A stretch of DNA of 64,000 nt from Nansenia antarctica (lineage: Eukaryota; Chordata; Actinopteri; Argentiniformes; Microstomatidae): positions 25,247,024 to 25,311,023 of the forward strand of contig OZ022353.1 of NCBI GenBank assembly GCA_963989245.1, read 5' to 3'. The notes beneath the pieces were generated by a model, which was not told the origin of the DNA, did not search any database, and was given only the letters and a program-made list of their open reading frames with translations. Numbering within the stretch: the first letter of the stretch is position 1; every line of letters begins with the position of its first letter. Positions 1-9,777 of the stretch are shown here, piece by piece. The translations under genes were made by a program, and so were the position numbers.

Positions 1-207
1 TATTCCCTGCAATTATGGTGTTATTATATGATCTATAACACCACGGACATCCATATCCGTAACCACTATTCATAGCTTTCAGTCACGTGGTTTCTTCCCT
101 AGCAACCACCAACCTGACGGGCAAAAAGTATCATAGCAACATCGCTCAACATGGCTGCCTACTATTTAGACCACCTCACTCATGAAGAACTATCAAGATA
201 CACGACG

Positions 208-1072
208 GTGATAGGAGTGGAGGATTGACACCATTCAAATAGTGTTGGATTCCCTGTCTTCTACTCTATCCGGACACGTTGGAATTATTTTCCTAACCCC
301 CGGAGAATCAAAGTTATTGACCTGCAAAGGGTGCCTCCTTGACCGGCTTTTCCCGTGAATAACACTGGTTATGGAGGTGGTACAAACATAAGACTATTAT
401 TGCTAAATTCACCATCAGTATACGGTCATTTTGAGCCCTTAACCACCGCGCTGACACCCCGAGAAGATATACTTTTAATATGAAACTCGATCAACCGGGC
501 GTTCACCGGCTGCTGGACGAAACTCCCAACTCCCGCTGTCAGCAAGGCGAGGGAATATTTATATCCGGGAATTCGCTCCTTGCTGTGTCCACGGTGATAG
601 GAGTGGAGGATCGACTCCATTCAAATAGTGTTGGATTCCCTGTCTTCTACTCTATCCGGACACGTTGGAATTATTTTCCTAACCCCCGGAGAATCAAAGT
701 TATTGACCTGCAAAGGGTGCCTCCTTGACCGGCTTTTCCCGTGAATAACACCGGTTATGGAGGTGGTACAAACATAAGACTATTATTGCTAAATTCACCA
801 TCAGTATACGGTCATTTTGAGCCCTTAACCACCGCGCTGACACCCCGAGAAGATATACTTTTAATATGAAACTCGATCAACCGGGCGTTCACCGGCTGCT
901 GGACGAAACTCCCAACTCCCGCTGTCAGCGAGGCGAGGGAATATTTATATCCGGGAATTCGCTCCTTGCTGTGTCCACGGTGATAGGAGTGGAGGATCGA
1001 CTCCATTCAAATAGTGTTGGATTCCCTGTCTTCTACTCTATCCGGACACGTTGGAATTATTTTCCTAACCCA
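208..1072. repeat. 386-bp tandem duplication (two full units plus a partial third)
   Basis: The segment starting GTGATAGGAGTGG recurs at 208, 594 and 980, a constant period of 386 bp, with only scattered substitutions between units. The third unit diverges after about 1072 into a degenerate GTGGGTTTTGCCCG-type sequence. Each unit can be read as a short frame (480-728 and 866-1186) with no recognisable domain, so coding is doubtful. The left flank (60-205) resembles 17437-17580 (shared CACTATTCATAG and CAGTCACGTG words, then a similar short peptide). Both are probably 5' ends of the same unnamed transposon family. Confidence 0.75.
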
Positions 1073-1458
1073 CGGGAAATCAAAGTTATTAACCCGCAAA
1101 AAGTGGGTTTTGCCCGTGGGTTTTGCCCGCAAAAGTGCCTTTTGCCCGTCAGGTGGGCGTTTCCACTATGCTGTGACGTCACATGAAAGCTATGAATTGG
1201 CAGTATCCACGCCGCTGCCCCAAAACCCCCCTAGTGGGGCCCCGCCCCCTTCTAGCTTGAAATGGACTTCTAGCCCCGCCCCCTTCTAGCTGCCTCTCAA
1301 CTGTCAGCAGCAATCATGAATCGATCGCACATTTCTGGTCACCAAAAAAGAAAAAAGAAACGAGAAGACAATGAAAAACGACACCAGGATAGTGGTAAGT
1401 GGATAGAAGCTGCAGAGTGCAAAAATGTAAATAAGATGCAGAGTGCAAAATAAGTAAG

Positions 1459-1531
1459 ATGTCTTAGGCAGGCAGACAGACAGACAGACAAGCAGGCAGG
1501 CAAGCAGGCAGGCAGACAGACAGACAGACCC
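1459..1531. repeat. CAGG/CAGA simple repeat
   Basis: Irregular run of CAGG, CAGA and AAGC tetranucleotides. The long frame through it is a low-complexity Cys/Leu artefact. Confidence 0.7.
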
Positions 1532-1680
1532 AGTGGAGTCATGTAAAATGTAAATAAGAACACCAGCGGTTTCAGAATATACTTGTTTATTGATTTATTT
1601 ATTTGTTGTTCTTGCTCTGTTTGATATTACATATTAATGTTGCTGTTTCAGAATGTGAAAGTTTCAGAATGTAAGTGTTA

Positions 1681-2180
1681 CGGTCAGATAGGGAACCCAA
1701 GCGCAGACACAGACAGAGACAGGTTAAAGTAAAATAAAGTATGATTTATTTTAGGGAGTAGGCAGAGAATGGTCGTAGGGCAAGAGGGGGGTCAGGCAGG
1801 GGGGCGTAGTCAGCAGGCAGGCAGGGGGGTTAGGCAGGAGGGGTAGTCGGCAGGCAGGGGCTTAGGCAGGAAGAGTAGTCGTTAGGCAGGCAGGGGTCAT
1901 GCCGGTAGGGCAGGCAGGCAGGAGGGCAGGTAGGACAGGCAGGCAGGAGGGCAGGTAGGGCAGGCAGGCAGGTAGGAGGAGGGCAGGTAGGGCAGGCAGG
2001 CAAGAGGGCAGGTAGGGCAGGCAGGCAGGTAGGACGGGGGCAGGTAGGGCAGGCAGGCAGGAGGGCAGGTAGAGCAGGCAGGCAGGTAGGGCAGGCGGCA
2101 GGTAGGGCAGGCAGGCAGGAGGGCAGGTAGGGCAGGCAGGCAGGTAGCAGGAGTCCGGTAGGGGTGCTGGGGGGTAAAGG
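1681..2180. repeat. Left half of a GGCAGG-rich repeat block interrupted by the retrovirus
   Basis: From 1781 to 2150 there is a minisatellite built from variants of GGCAGGCAGGAGGGCAGGTA. Together with 14871-15197 it appears to be one older repeat into which the retrovirus inserted. The outer flanks are similar (TAAGTGTTA at 1672-1680, TAAGTGTGTTA at 15203-15213), suggesting a 9-11 bp target duplication, but the family was not identified. Confidence 0.45.
2177..2180. other. Target-site duplication of the retrovirus, left copy (AAGG)
   Basis: AAGG immediately precedes the left LTR and is repeated at 14871-14874 directly after the right LTR. A 4-bp duplication is typical of gammaretrovirus-like integration. 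Confidence 0.75.
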
Positions 2181-2855
2181 TTTCGTATATATTTTGGTAT
2201 CTGTTACTTACTAAAAATGAAGAAGAATTCTTGAGCAAATTTGAGCAAGACTTGTTTATTCAAAAAAAGCAGGTTACACAGCATGGCCCCTTCAATGGAG
2301 CTGATGGTCCGAATCGGTCACAGGATGGATGTGAAAAAATAAAGAGAGCGAGTCCATCTACGTAGCGGACTTTATACCCTGTCACTATTATTTCGCTGAG
2401 CCAACTAAACAGAGTCCACGTTACTTTAATTTGGTTGAATACAAAGCATACCAGTGAGTAGGTGAGGCCATTCTCCGTCCTGCAAATAGGATGTCATTGT
2501 CTTATTATAATGCAACTCACCCTATGGTCTAATACAATTCCAATGTAACCTATGTTATGGCCGTCTTGCTGACTCGACCCCAATGCAATTATCCTCCCAT
2601 GATGACATTCCATCCTCTGCACATGCATTGTCAAAAGGCCACCGTGTGTCTCTCCCTATCTCTCTTAACAGAAACAACACAAACGGACGGTTATCTAGTG
2701 AATAGGGGAACGAATCAGATAAATGACAAATATGTTTCTGCCCTCAAGCAAGCCCTGGATGAGTAAAGAAGGAGTCAAACAGAGTCTCCTACTATGTTGC
2801 TTTCACTACGTGGCCGTCGGGTTGCCATGGCTACGTCATATGAAAATACACTACA
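2181..2855 (-). repeat. 3' LTR of the retrovirus
   Basis: This 675-bp segment matches 14196-14870 at a constant offset of 12015 with no difference seen. Read on the minus strand it starts TGTAGTG and ends CGAAA, so it lacks the usual terminal CA. A TATAAA box is at 2376-2371 and an AATAAA signal at 2260-2255, placing the U3/R/U5 partition near 2340-2240. The short plus-strand frame inside it is repeated in the other LTR and is not regarded as a gene. Confidence 0.92.
2255..2260 (-). terminator. Polyadenylation signal AATAAA in the 3' LTR
   Basis: TTTATT on the plus strand reads AATAAA on the coding strand, about 110 bp after the TATA box. This is a normal R-region layout. The 5' LTR has the same hexamer at 14270-14275. 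Confidence 0.6.
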
Positions 2856-2870
2856 CAGCCCCCCTCGGAA
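2856..2870 (-). other. Polypurine tract
   Basis: The coding strand reads TTCCGAGGGGGGCTG immediately before the 3' LTR start TGTAG. A purine-rich run abutting the 3' LTR is where plus-strand DNA synthesis is primed. Confidence 0.7.
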
Positions 2871-2928
2871 CACGCAGAGTGTGTTCCGAAACTAAACGAC
2901 AGACAGAAAAACTACATCAACCCATCAA

Positions 2929-2993
2929 CTACATCAACACATCAACACATCAACACATCAACACATCAACACATCAACACATCAACACATCAC
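2929..2993. repeat. 9-bp tandem repeat (ACATCAACA) downstream of env
   Basis: About seven near-perfect copies of a 9-bp unit lie between the env stop codon and the polypurine tract. They are non-coding as far as can be seen. Confidence 0.75.
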
Positions 2994-3254
2994 TCAGTTC
3001 ATCATGCATAATACAAAAACTGAGATACAGAAATTTCCAACGACCGATGTTTCCCTCGTCCGAAGCGGCAGGGTCAGAGGTTGCTAGCACATGGCCCCAG
3101 TTGGAGAACAGCCTTTACCGCTGTCTCAGATTGATAACACTTTCATAGTCAGGAGCTTCCATTGTCGCGTAACCATTACATCACTTCACAACCGACATCA
3201 ATCACATGATATAGAAAGAAACAAACAGGAACCGAAGCAAACAATCACAAAACA

Positions 3255-5792
3255 TCACTTAATAAACAAATCATCAAAAGAGGAAACAAAATCAGAAAGC
3301 AAAGCAGAATCCAGCTTTTGCTCATCAGCTATGTCGGCCATCATTAAAGCATTAACCGGAACATCAGAAATACACTTTCCAAAACATTTGATTAAAATAC
3401 CAAGTAACATAATACAGATGATAATGACAACAAGAATAATAGCGACGGACCTGATCATATTACCAATACCTGAAAAAGCAGAATCAAAGAAATCCAATGT
3501 ATTCCAACCGTGTTCTTTACGTAAATCCTCTATACCCTTCTTGTTAGATTCATGGAAATCATACAGAGCGTTACCAGAATCCGAAATATAACTGCAACAT
3601 TCACCGCCTATCAAAGCACAAGTACCACCCTGACTGGCCAAAATAATGTCCAAAGCCATTCTATTTTGGAGAGCTACATTCTTAGTTTCAGTCAATTCAG
3701 TAGCCAGGGCAGATACTACAGCATCCGAAGCATTAATGTGTTTTTCAAGAACGGATGATAGGGCACTTAATTCAGTCTGAGAGTTGTAGACACCATAACT
3801 TGGGAATATTAGGCCAAAAAACTTCTGAGCGGTAGATAACGCCCTACGACTACGATGGGTTGCTTGTTTGTGAAGTACAGACATCTCTTCCCGAGTAACT
3901 TTCCTAATCAAAGGTATCAGATGAGCTAAATAACAAAGACCCTCACTCAAAGCAGGAAGCTTAGAGAATGCATTATTATCACACACAAGAAACACACCCT
4001 CCGGAAGTTGAAGCTCCGTACCAGGATACGGGAAAATGACACCACCTATACAAGACGCGGCCCCTAGCTGACGAAGCGCGCTGCCCTTGAGCCGAGATTG
4101 TATGTCAATACAGGTTGTAATATTTACGAGAGGCATGACCTTAAGCTGCGTGGTGCCTTTCTGCCGTCTGGTAGTATTGGTATCATGTAATTTCATTTGA
4201 GGCACCATAGCACAATCAACAACTTTACATTTCAATCCAGAAATAACAACTGATCCTCTCCACCGTGTAGAAGTCACACTCCCAGAACATAACAGATGAG
4301 GACTCAATGCAGTACCATTCAATTGAACGAACATAGCTTGGATAATATATATCTTCTTCGGACCTGTTGGTTGTGACAAATGTGTAAGCCTATCAATAAT
4401 AACCTTCCCCACACCGCTAGGCCTATGGTGTTCGTTAACTGCTGCTGTCAGACGTTCCAACACACCAATATCCACACCTGCATAGGAAGAATTTAAAGGA
4501 ACCAGAATCGTGCTGGGCTGACAAGAAGAGCTCTGGTTCTTGCCCTGTAAAACAAATTGGGCTAAACCCTGCCAATTATAATGAAACCATTCTGCTTTAG
4601 TTAACGGTATGGGGAAAAACATAGGAGCAGATGTACTTACAGGGACCTGTTGACAAATCCAGCAATCAGAATAATTCATTTTTGAAGCAAAATCTTTCAT
4701 GATACTAGTGGCAGAATTAGGGTGGGACCGTGTCCCCAGGTGATTAGAATCATACAACAAATAATCGTCAGTAGCGACTACAATCGCCTTCGTAGAAGCC
4801 TTTACAGCAACATTTTTAACCTTTCCTGGTAACTCAACTGGAAAAATATATTCATGCACAAATTCCCTACAGTCCACCAAAAAGTCGTGTGGAAAGTCAG
4901 GAATGTTACTACAAACTTTGTCCTTGAAATTGTTGGATTTGTCAAACACCTGTTCACCGATATTACGTCTAGCACACCAATACGAGTTCACCTCATTGTC
5001 AACATTAGTTAATGTCACAAGTGTTGACATTAACTGTTGTGTAAGTGTAATATATTTGGCATCCAGTAAGTACCACTCAGCCGCTTCAGTCGAGGCATAG
5101 ATCAAACAATCATCAACAGTACAACGTGAATGTGGGCAAATAAAAGCTCTACCTAATGTGATAAATCTTTTCTGACGTCCAGGCATAACAGTGTGTGAGT
5201 GAAGTGTAGCATTGTCCAAGGAAGTCAATGGGGTAGGAACACTAAGGGGTATATTAGTCTCTGAAACGGCATGGCTTGAGTTTCCTCCTAATTGGCCTCG
5301 GTGTATCACGGGATCTGTCTGGTTGGGGTGTATCACTGACAGGTCTGTGTCTCTCAATGGTACCTTGGTCCGGGCAGCCGCCCGGGTTGCTGACATCTCC
5401 GTCTGGAGCATTGTCAGGGTCGGAAGGGGTGACAACAGGGGCAACACCAGGCTTGGTAGAACCCCCAAGAGGGGTGTCGCAGTCACTGGATCCTTCACGA
5501 TCTCCCTTGGCCCACTCGTCTCTGGGCTGGACAGGGTCTGGGACGAGGCCCCCCTCATCATCTGCATCACGGCGCAGATACTCACCAACATCTTCGTCAG
5601 CCTGGATGTCCAAGCTGTGGACTTCCTCGTCCCCAGGGGTCTCCTCACCATCCTGCTGAGGCTCTCCCTCATCGTCCTCATTGGGTGCCTTGATGCAGTG
5701 ATGAACGTGGTACCAGGTGGGGGACCCCTTGATTTGGATGGCAGTCCCAGTGCACCGAACGACCTCGTATGGTCCTTCCCGTCGAGCCTCAT
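3255..5792 (-). CDS. env: Retroviral envelope glycoprotein (gamma-type Env)
   Basis: An 845-codon frame with ATG at 5792. The first ~180 residues overlap the end of pol in another frame, are Ser/Thr/Pro rich, and may be expressed differently through splicing. A hydrophobic stretch at residues ~107-129 and an RQKR site at ~206-209 could mark the true leader. The surface subunit has a CWIC motif at 377-380 and many N-X-S/T sites. A furin-like RSRR at 647-650 separates it from the transmembrane subunit. That subunit has a hydrophobic fusion-peptide region after the cut, a heptad-like region, an immunosuppressive-domain-like segment (~708-724), CX6CC (C725-C733) and a membrane anchor at ~782-802 with a short tail. 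The gene is intact. The true start codon is uncertain because env mRNA is normally spliced. Confidence 0.9.
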   Translation of the reverse strand: MRLDGKDHTRSFGALGLPSKSRGPPPGTTFITASRHPMRTMRESLSRMVRRPLGTRKSTAWTSRLTKMLVSICAVMQMMRGASSQTLSSPETSGPREIVKDPVTATPLLGVLPSLVLPLLSPLPTLTMLQTEMSATRAAARTKVPLRDTDLSVIHPNQTDPVIHRGQLGGNSSHAVSETNIPLSVPTPLTSLDNATLHSHTVMPGRQKRFITLGRAFICPHSRCTVDDCLIYASTEAAEWYLLDAKYITLTQQLMSTLVTLTNVDNEVNSYWCARRNIGEQVFDKSNNFKDKVCSNIPDFPHDFLVDCREFVHEYIFPVELPGKVKNVAVKASTKAIVVATDDYLLYDSNHLGTRSHPNSATSIMKDFASKMNYSDCWICQQVPVSTSAPMFFPIPLTKAEWFHYNWQGLAQFVLQGKNQSSSCQPSTILVPLNSSYAGVDIGVLERLTAAVNEHHRPSGVGKVIIDRLTHLSQPTGPKKIYIIQAMFVQLNGTALSPHLLCSGSVTSTRWRGSVVISGLKCKVVDCAMVPQMKLHDTNTTRRQKGTTQLKVMPLVNITTCIDIQSRLKGSALRQLGAASCIGGVIFPYPGTELQLPEGVFLVCDNNAFSKLPALSEGLCYLAHLIPLIRKVTREEMSVLHKQATHRSRRALSTAQKFFGLIFPSYGVYNSQTELSALSSVLEKHINASDAVVSALATELTETKNVALQNRMALDIILASQGGTCALIGGECCSYISDSGNALYDFHESNKKGIEDLRKEHGWNTLDFFDSAFSGIGNMIRSVAIILVVIIICIMLLGILIKCFGKCISDVPVNALMMADIADEQKLDSALLSDFVSSFDDLFIK

Positions 5793-8700
5793 GCCACTTC
5801 CGTCTGTAGACCTTCACGTATACTTTGTCACCCGGTTGCAACGCGTCCTTCCTCTCCTGTGCGTTCACCTCCTCTTCACGTTCCTGTTTGTGGAGCACAT
5901 AAGAAGAGATACTCTTTTGCCGGTTAGTCATGTACTGTACATAGGCTTTCATGTCACTCTCCAAGAGAGCCAAACTTGGCCCTTTCCCACTGGTTCGTGC
6001 ACAGGGAGCTGTCATTATTCTCCCCATAGCCAGTTCATGGGGAGTCAAGTGCAGCCCTCGAATCTCACTGGAACGACAGGCCATCAATGCAAGAGGGAGT
6101 CCTTCCACCCAATTAAGACCTGTATGCTGACAGACCTTAGAAAGACGGTTCTTAAGGACCCCGTTCATCCTCTCTACCATCCCCTGGCTTTGAGGTGAGT
6201 AAATACACCCAAATCTCTGCTTGATTCCCAATTTTTGTAGTATAAGCTTTACCGTCTTATCCACAAATTCCTTACCATTGTCTGACGCTATCCTATCTGG
6301 AATTCCAAACCTAGGTATGAATTCCCTGCATAGGAACTTTGCTACAGACTGAGCATCCTTTTTTCGAGTGGGGCATGCTTCTACCCATCTGCTGAACCTG
6401 TCCACTACAACTAACATGTACCTGTATCCTGCAACAGGACGAATCATGTCCACATAGTCAATCACCAAATGTTTCATTGGCCCGTTTGGGGTAGGGATAT
6501 GCCCAGTTCCCACTGGTATTCCAGGTCTGATATTGTTTTTCAAACAGACCACACATTGACCAAGGATATGGTCTATTTGTTCCAATAAATATGGAGCCCA
6601 AAAACCATATTCCTTGGTGATCTTGCGTCTTACCTCCCCCCTGGCCACATGAGCTAATCCATGGGCTTCCTGTATCAGCATGCCTAATAAATCTGGGGGT
6701 GCCACAACCAGTCCCTCATGATTTCTCCATAGACCTGTGTCATCCTGACTAGCCCCCCTTGTTAACCATAGGTTTTTGTCTAGCGCATTTGCCCCACTCT
6801 GTAACATCAACAAATCCTCAAGCGTGACCATGCCCTGTAACTGTGCTTCATGTGTGACCAGCAGAACTTTACCTGCTTTGTCTGCTCCTGTAATGGCTTT
6901 GGCTGCATCATCTGCAGCCCTGTTACCTTGTGTGACATGTGATGAGTCAGATCTGTGTGCGGCACACTTCACTATGGCTAATTCCCTTGGTTTCATCATG
7001 GCTTGTAACAGCTTCATGATTTGAGCGTGGTGCTGAATAGGCGAACCATCAGTTTTCTTAAAACCCCGTCCCTTCCATACAGCTCCATGTAGATGACACA
7101 CATTATGGGCGTAGGCAGAGTCGGTGTACACTGTCACTCTTCGTCCGGTTCCCAAGTTGCATGCTTCTGTGAGGGCAATTAACTCAGCCAATTGAGCTGA
7201 ACAAGGCTGAGGAACAGCCTCGGCTTGTTCCACAATGAACCCTGAATTTTGGGATCGGACTATGGCATACCCAGCACGTAAACTTTCTCCTACCCGGTAA
7301 CAAGATCCATCAGTCCAATACTCAACGTCAGCTTCCTTTAAAGGCAAAGCTAGTAGATCTGCTCTAAGCTTAGAGTACCTCATAGCTTCCTTCACACAAT
7401 CGTGTGGTTCCCCATCTTCTGGGGTTGGCAAGGTCTCTGCTGGGTTAAGTGTGTTACATCTTAGTAATGTTACATCTTCTCTTTCCAACATCCTGTAATA
7501 ATTCCTAATCCTAGGCATCGTCAAAGTATACTTGCCTTGATTCAAAAGATTCCTTAGACTGTGGTGGCAGAGAATGGTAATTGGGTACCCCATTGTTAAG
7601 GTTGTTGCCTTCTCGTACATAAGATATGCCCCGGCCATTGCTCTGTAGCATGGCGCGAAACCCATTTCTACCTCTGAATATGCGACAGAGTAATAGGCTA
7701 TGGGCTGTGGACTAGGTCCAATGCCTGTTGGTTGCGTAAGAACAGCGCAGGCATACTTCCCTTTGGCTGAAGAAGAAACATACAATCCAAATTCTTTGGA
7801 ATAATCTGGAAGCGCTAAAGCTGGCGCTTCTTGTAATTTGTGTTTAATTGTCTCAAACGCCAAATCAGCTTCCCTTGTCCAAGTAATGCAACATTGGAGT
7901 TTATCACTACCTGTTTCCTTAATCATCCCCCTCAATGGAGCGACCAGTCTAGTGTAATCCTCCACCCATGCTGAACTATACCCAGTAATGCCCAAAAACA
8001 TCATCATTTCCCTAACCGTTCGTGGTTTTGGAGCCTTCTGAATAGCTTCCAAGTGTTCGTTAGTGACACTGCGATGTCCCTGTGTAATAGATTGTCCTAA
8101 GTAAGTTACCTTTTCCTGGCAATACTGTAGCTTCTTTTTAGACACCTTGTGTCCCTTCTCCGCCAAAACTTTTAACAGTTTAACGGAATCCCTGTGACAT
8201 GTTTCTTCATCTGGGGCACAAAGGAGTATGTCATCCATGTACTGAATGGCAGTACTACTTATCGTCTGCCCTAACCCGTCTAAGTCCTCCTTCAAGACCT
8301 GATTAAAAACATGAGGACTGTGTTTGTACCCTTGTGGCATTCTGGTATATTGATAATGTTGACCTTTGTAGGTAAACCCAAATAACCCTTGACTTTCTAC
8401 ACTAAGAGGTATAGAAAAGAAAGCCCCGCATAAATCAATCACTGTAAATACTTTGGCTGTAGATGGAATCTGAGTCAACAGCACATGAGGATCAGGAACT
8501 TCGGCTGGATAGCTGACAACTACCTCATTCACAGCCCGTAGGTCATGTACCAGACGATATGAACCATCAGGTTTCGTTACTGGCAGAAGAGGTGTGTTAC
8601 TTAACGGATATTGAGTTATCTTCAAGACTCCTGCCTCTAACAATCCTTTGATCTGTGGCTCAATTCCATCAATTGCTTCCTGCTTCAATGGGTATTGGTT

Positions 8701-9774
8701 TTTCCAAGGGGGTTTTGCACCCGGTATGAGTTCAACTCTCAATGGACGAGCTGATTTCACAAATCCAATGTCTGTACTGTTCTTTGCCCACAGGTCTGCT
8801 GGCACATTCTGTATCATTTCTTCTCTGAGGTCTTTTTCAGGTTGTACAGGAAGGATTAGCTGGTTCATTAGCTTCACAGTCTGCGGATGTCCTATTCCTT
8901 GAGCAGAGATCATCAGTTTTGTGAACTGTCCATCAATGCTCCTCCAGATAGCAGGGTTTTCTTTTGTCGTTACAAATCTGGCTTTTTCTGAGTCTGCCAT
9001 CATTGCCCCTAAATGCTTCTGTTTATAGTGTTCAGATATCATAAGTGTCACATGAGGGATGCTACCCTCAATCTTATGCTCCTGATCTAGATAAGTGTCA
9101 CTGTTTATCTTCATAGCCACTCCCTGAGGGCCTAGGATTATACAACTTGTACTAAGCTGTACCTGTTTTGGCTGATGCTTCAGCCACTCATCTGGGTTTG
9201 CATCTGCAACTTCTCTAAAATACTGGAGTGTACAATGCAATGGATCAGTAGGCCTTCTGGCCTCGGACATGTGTGCCAGGATATAATTGTCCCACATCCT
9301 TGCTGGTTCCATTAGGTCTGGGCTAAGCCCTCCCACCCAATACACCATAGATGCGTTGTTGTCCATCATGACAGACAGCTGTCTGTTCTCTTGTGGCACT
9401 GTCACCCGACAGCCGTCAGGTGTGCATTTTACTGTACAGTTCAATTGGCATAGTGCATCTCTCCCTAGTAGCCCTATTGGCGTGTGTTCTGATACAAGTA
9501 TTGACAGATCTGCTCTCTGTCCTTTGTACTCTAAGCTTACAAGCTCAGTAGTAGGGATCAGCTGTTTAATTCCCTCGAATCCGATTGTCTTCACATATTT
9601 CCCAGACATAGGAAGGTGCGTGGCATCTTCAGGCTTCAGACAGGTGTAGGCTGCTCCACTGTCCACCATCAATTCTAATGGACGTTGGTTGACCGACACC
9701 CATATGGTAGGTTCATCTTCAGGCCTGTTCGTCACCACCAGCTGGCACCCCCCTCTCGGATCTTCTGGGCACCC
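5254..9774 (-). CDS. pol: Retroviral Pol (protease, H-x-T domain, RT, RNase H, integrase)
   Basis: Open frame continuing in the same frame as gag directly after its amber stop. There is no ATG at the junction, so expression should depend on stop-codon readthrough. Numbering from a GTG at 9738: protease DSGA at 26-29; a region with HCTL (168-171) and HVTL (229-232) before the polymerase; RT with YMDD at 500-503; RNase H with a WTDGS motif; integrase with an H-H-C-C zinc region (~6655-6540) and catalytic DDE residues near 6455, 6265 and 6170. The C-terminal ~150 residues are acidic and Pro-rich and overlap env. The length (~1500 codons) exceeds a typical gammaretroviral pol because of the extra domain and the tail. 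No disruption was seen. Confidence 0.93.
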   Translation of the reverse strand, partial: GCPEDPRGGCQLVVTNRPEDEPTIWVSVNQRPLELMVDSGAAYTCLKPEDATHLPMSGKYVKTIGFEGIKQLIPTTELVSLEYKGQRADLSILVSEHTPIGLLGRDALCQLNCTVKCTPDGCRVTVPQENRQLSVMMDNNASMVYWVGGLSPDLMEPARMWDNYILAHMSEARRPTDPLHCTLQYFREVADANPDEWLKHQPKQVQLSTSCIILGPQGVAMKINSDTYLDQEHKIEGSIPHVTLMISEHYKQKHLGAMMADSEKARFVTTKENPAIWRSIDGQFTKLMISAQGIGHPQTVKLMNQLILPVQPEKDLREEMIQNVPADLWAKNSTDIGFVKSARPLRVELIPGAKPPWKNQYPLKQEAIDGIEPQIKGLLEAGVLKITQYPLSNTPLLPVTKPDGSYRLVHDLRAVNEVVVSYPAEVPDPHVLLTQIPSTAKVFTVIDLCGAFFSIPLSVESQGLFGFTYKGQHYQYTRMPQGYKHSPHVFNQVLKEDLDGLGQTISSTAIQYMDDILLCAPDEETCHRDSVKLLKVLAEKGHKVSKKKLQYCQEKVTYLGQSITQGHRSVTNEHLEAIQKAPKPRTVREMMMFLGITGYSSAWVEDYTRLVAPLRGMIKETGSDKLQCCITWTREADLAFETIKHKLQEAPALALPDYSKEFGLYVSSSAKGKYACAVLTQPTGIGPSPQPIAYYSVAYSEVEMGFAPCYRAMAGAYLMYEKATTLTMGYPITILCHHSLRNLLNQGKYTLTMPRIRNYYRMLEREDVTLLRCNTLNPAETLPTPEDGEPHDCVKEAMRYSKLRADLLALPLKEADVEYWTDGSCYRVGESLRAGYAIVRSQNSGFIVEQAEAVPQPCSAQLAELIALTEACNLGTGRRVTVYTDSAYAHNVCHLHGAVWKGRGFKKTDGSPIQHHAQIMKLLQAMMKPRELAIVKCAAHRSDSSHVTQGNRAADDAAKAITGADKAGKVLLVTHEAQLQGMVTLEDLLMLQSGANALDKNLWLTRGASQDDTGLWRNHEGLVVAPPDLLGMLIQEAHGLAHVARGEVRRKITKEYGFWAPYLLEQIDHILGQCVVCLKNNIRPGIPVGTGHIPTPNGPMKHLVIDYVDMIRPVAGYRYMLVVVDRFSRWVEACPTRKKDAQSVAKFLCREFIPRFGIPDRIASDNGKEFVDKTVKLILQKLGIKQRFGCIYSPQSQGMVERMNGVLKNRLSKVCQHTGLNWVEGLPLALMACRSSEIRGLHLTPHELAMGRIMTAPCARTSGKGPSLALLESDMKAYVQYMTNRQKSISSYVLHKQEREEEVNAQERKDALQPGDKVYVKVYRRKWHEARREGPYEVVRCTGTAIQIKGSPTWYHVHHCIKAPNEDDEGEPQQDGEETPGDEEVHSLDIQADEDVGEYLRRDADDEGGLVPDPVQPRDEWAKGDREGSSDCDTPLGGSTKPGVAPVVTPSDPDNAPDGDVSNPGGCPDQGTIERHRPVSDTPQPDRSRDTPRPIRRKLKPCRFRD
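8959..9246 (-). other. Pol segment with paired H-x-T motifs (possible 2H phosphoesterase-like domain)
   Basis: Pol residues ~165-260 (numbered from 9738), between the aspartic protease and RT, contain two hydrophobic-flanked motifs, HCTL at 168-171 and HVTL at 229-232, 61 residues apart. The 2H phosphoesterase superfamily (LigT, AKAP7, CNPase, coronavirus NS2) is defined by two H-x-[S/T]-x motifs on adjacent strands, usually about 80 residues apart. The short spacing is atypical. Standard retroviral pol has no domain here. The assignment is an inference from motif pattern only. Confidence 0.35.
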
Positions 9775-9777
9775 CTA
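9775..9777 (-). promoter_or_regulatory. Amber codon at the gag/pol junction (candidate readthrough site)
   Basis: gag and pol occupy the same frame and are separated only by TAG, followed on the coding strand by GGGTGCCCAGAAGATC and a G-rich run. In murine leukaemia virus, suppression of a UAG in the same position, helped by a downstream pseudoknot, yields Gag-Pol. The downstream GC-rich sequence could fold, but no structure was computed. Confidence 0.7.

Noticed and set aside
2557..2766. 69-codon plus-strand frame in the LTR (also 14572-14781)
   Set aside because: Antisense to the retrovirus, present only because the LTR is duplicated, and has no recognisable motif.
5212..6198. 328-codon plus-strand frame over pol/env
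   Set aside because: Antisense shadow of the dual-coding pol/env overlap; no homology recognised.
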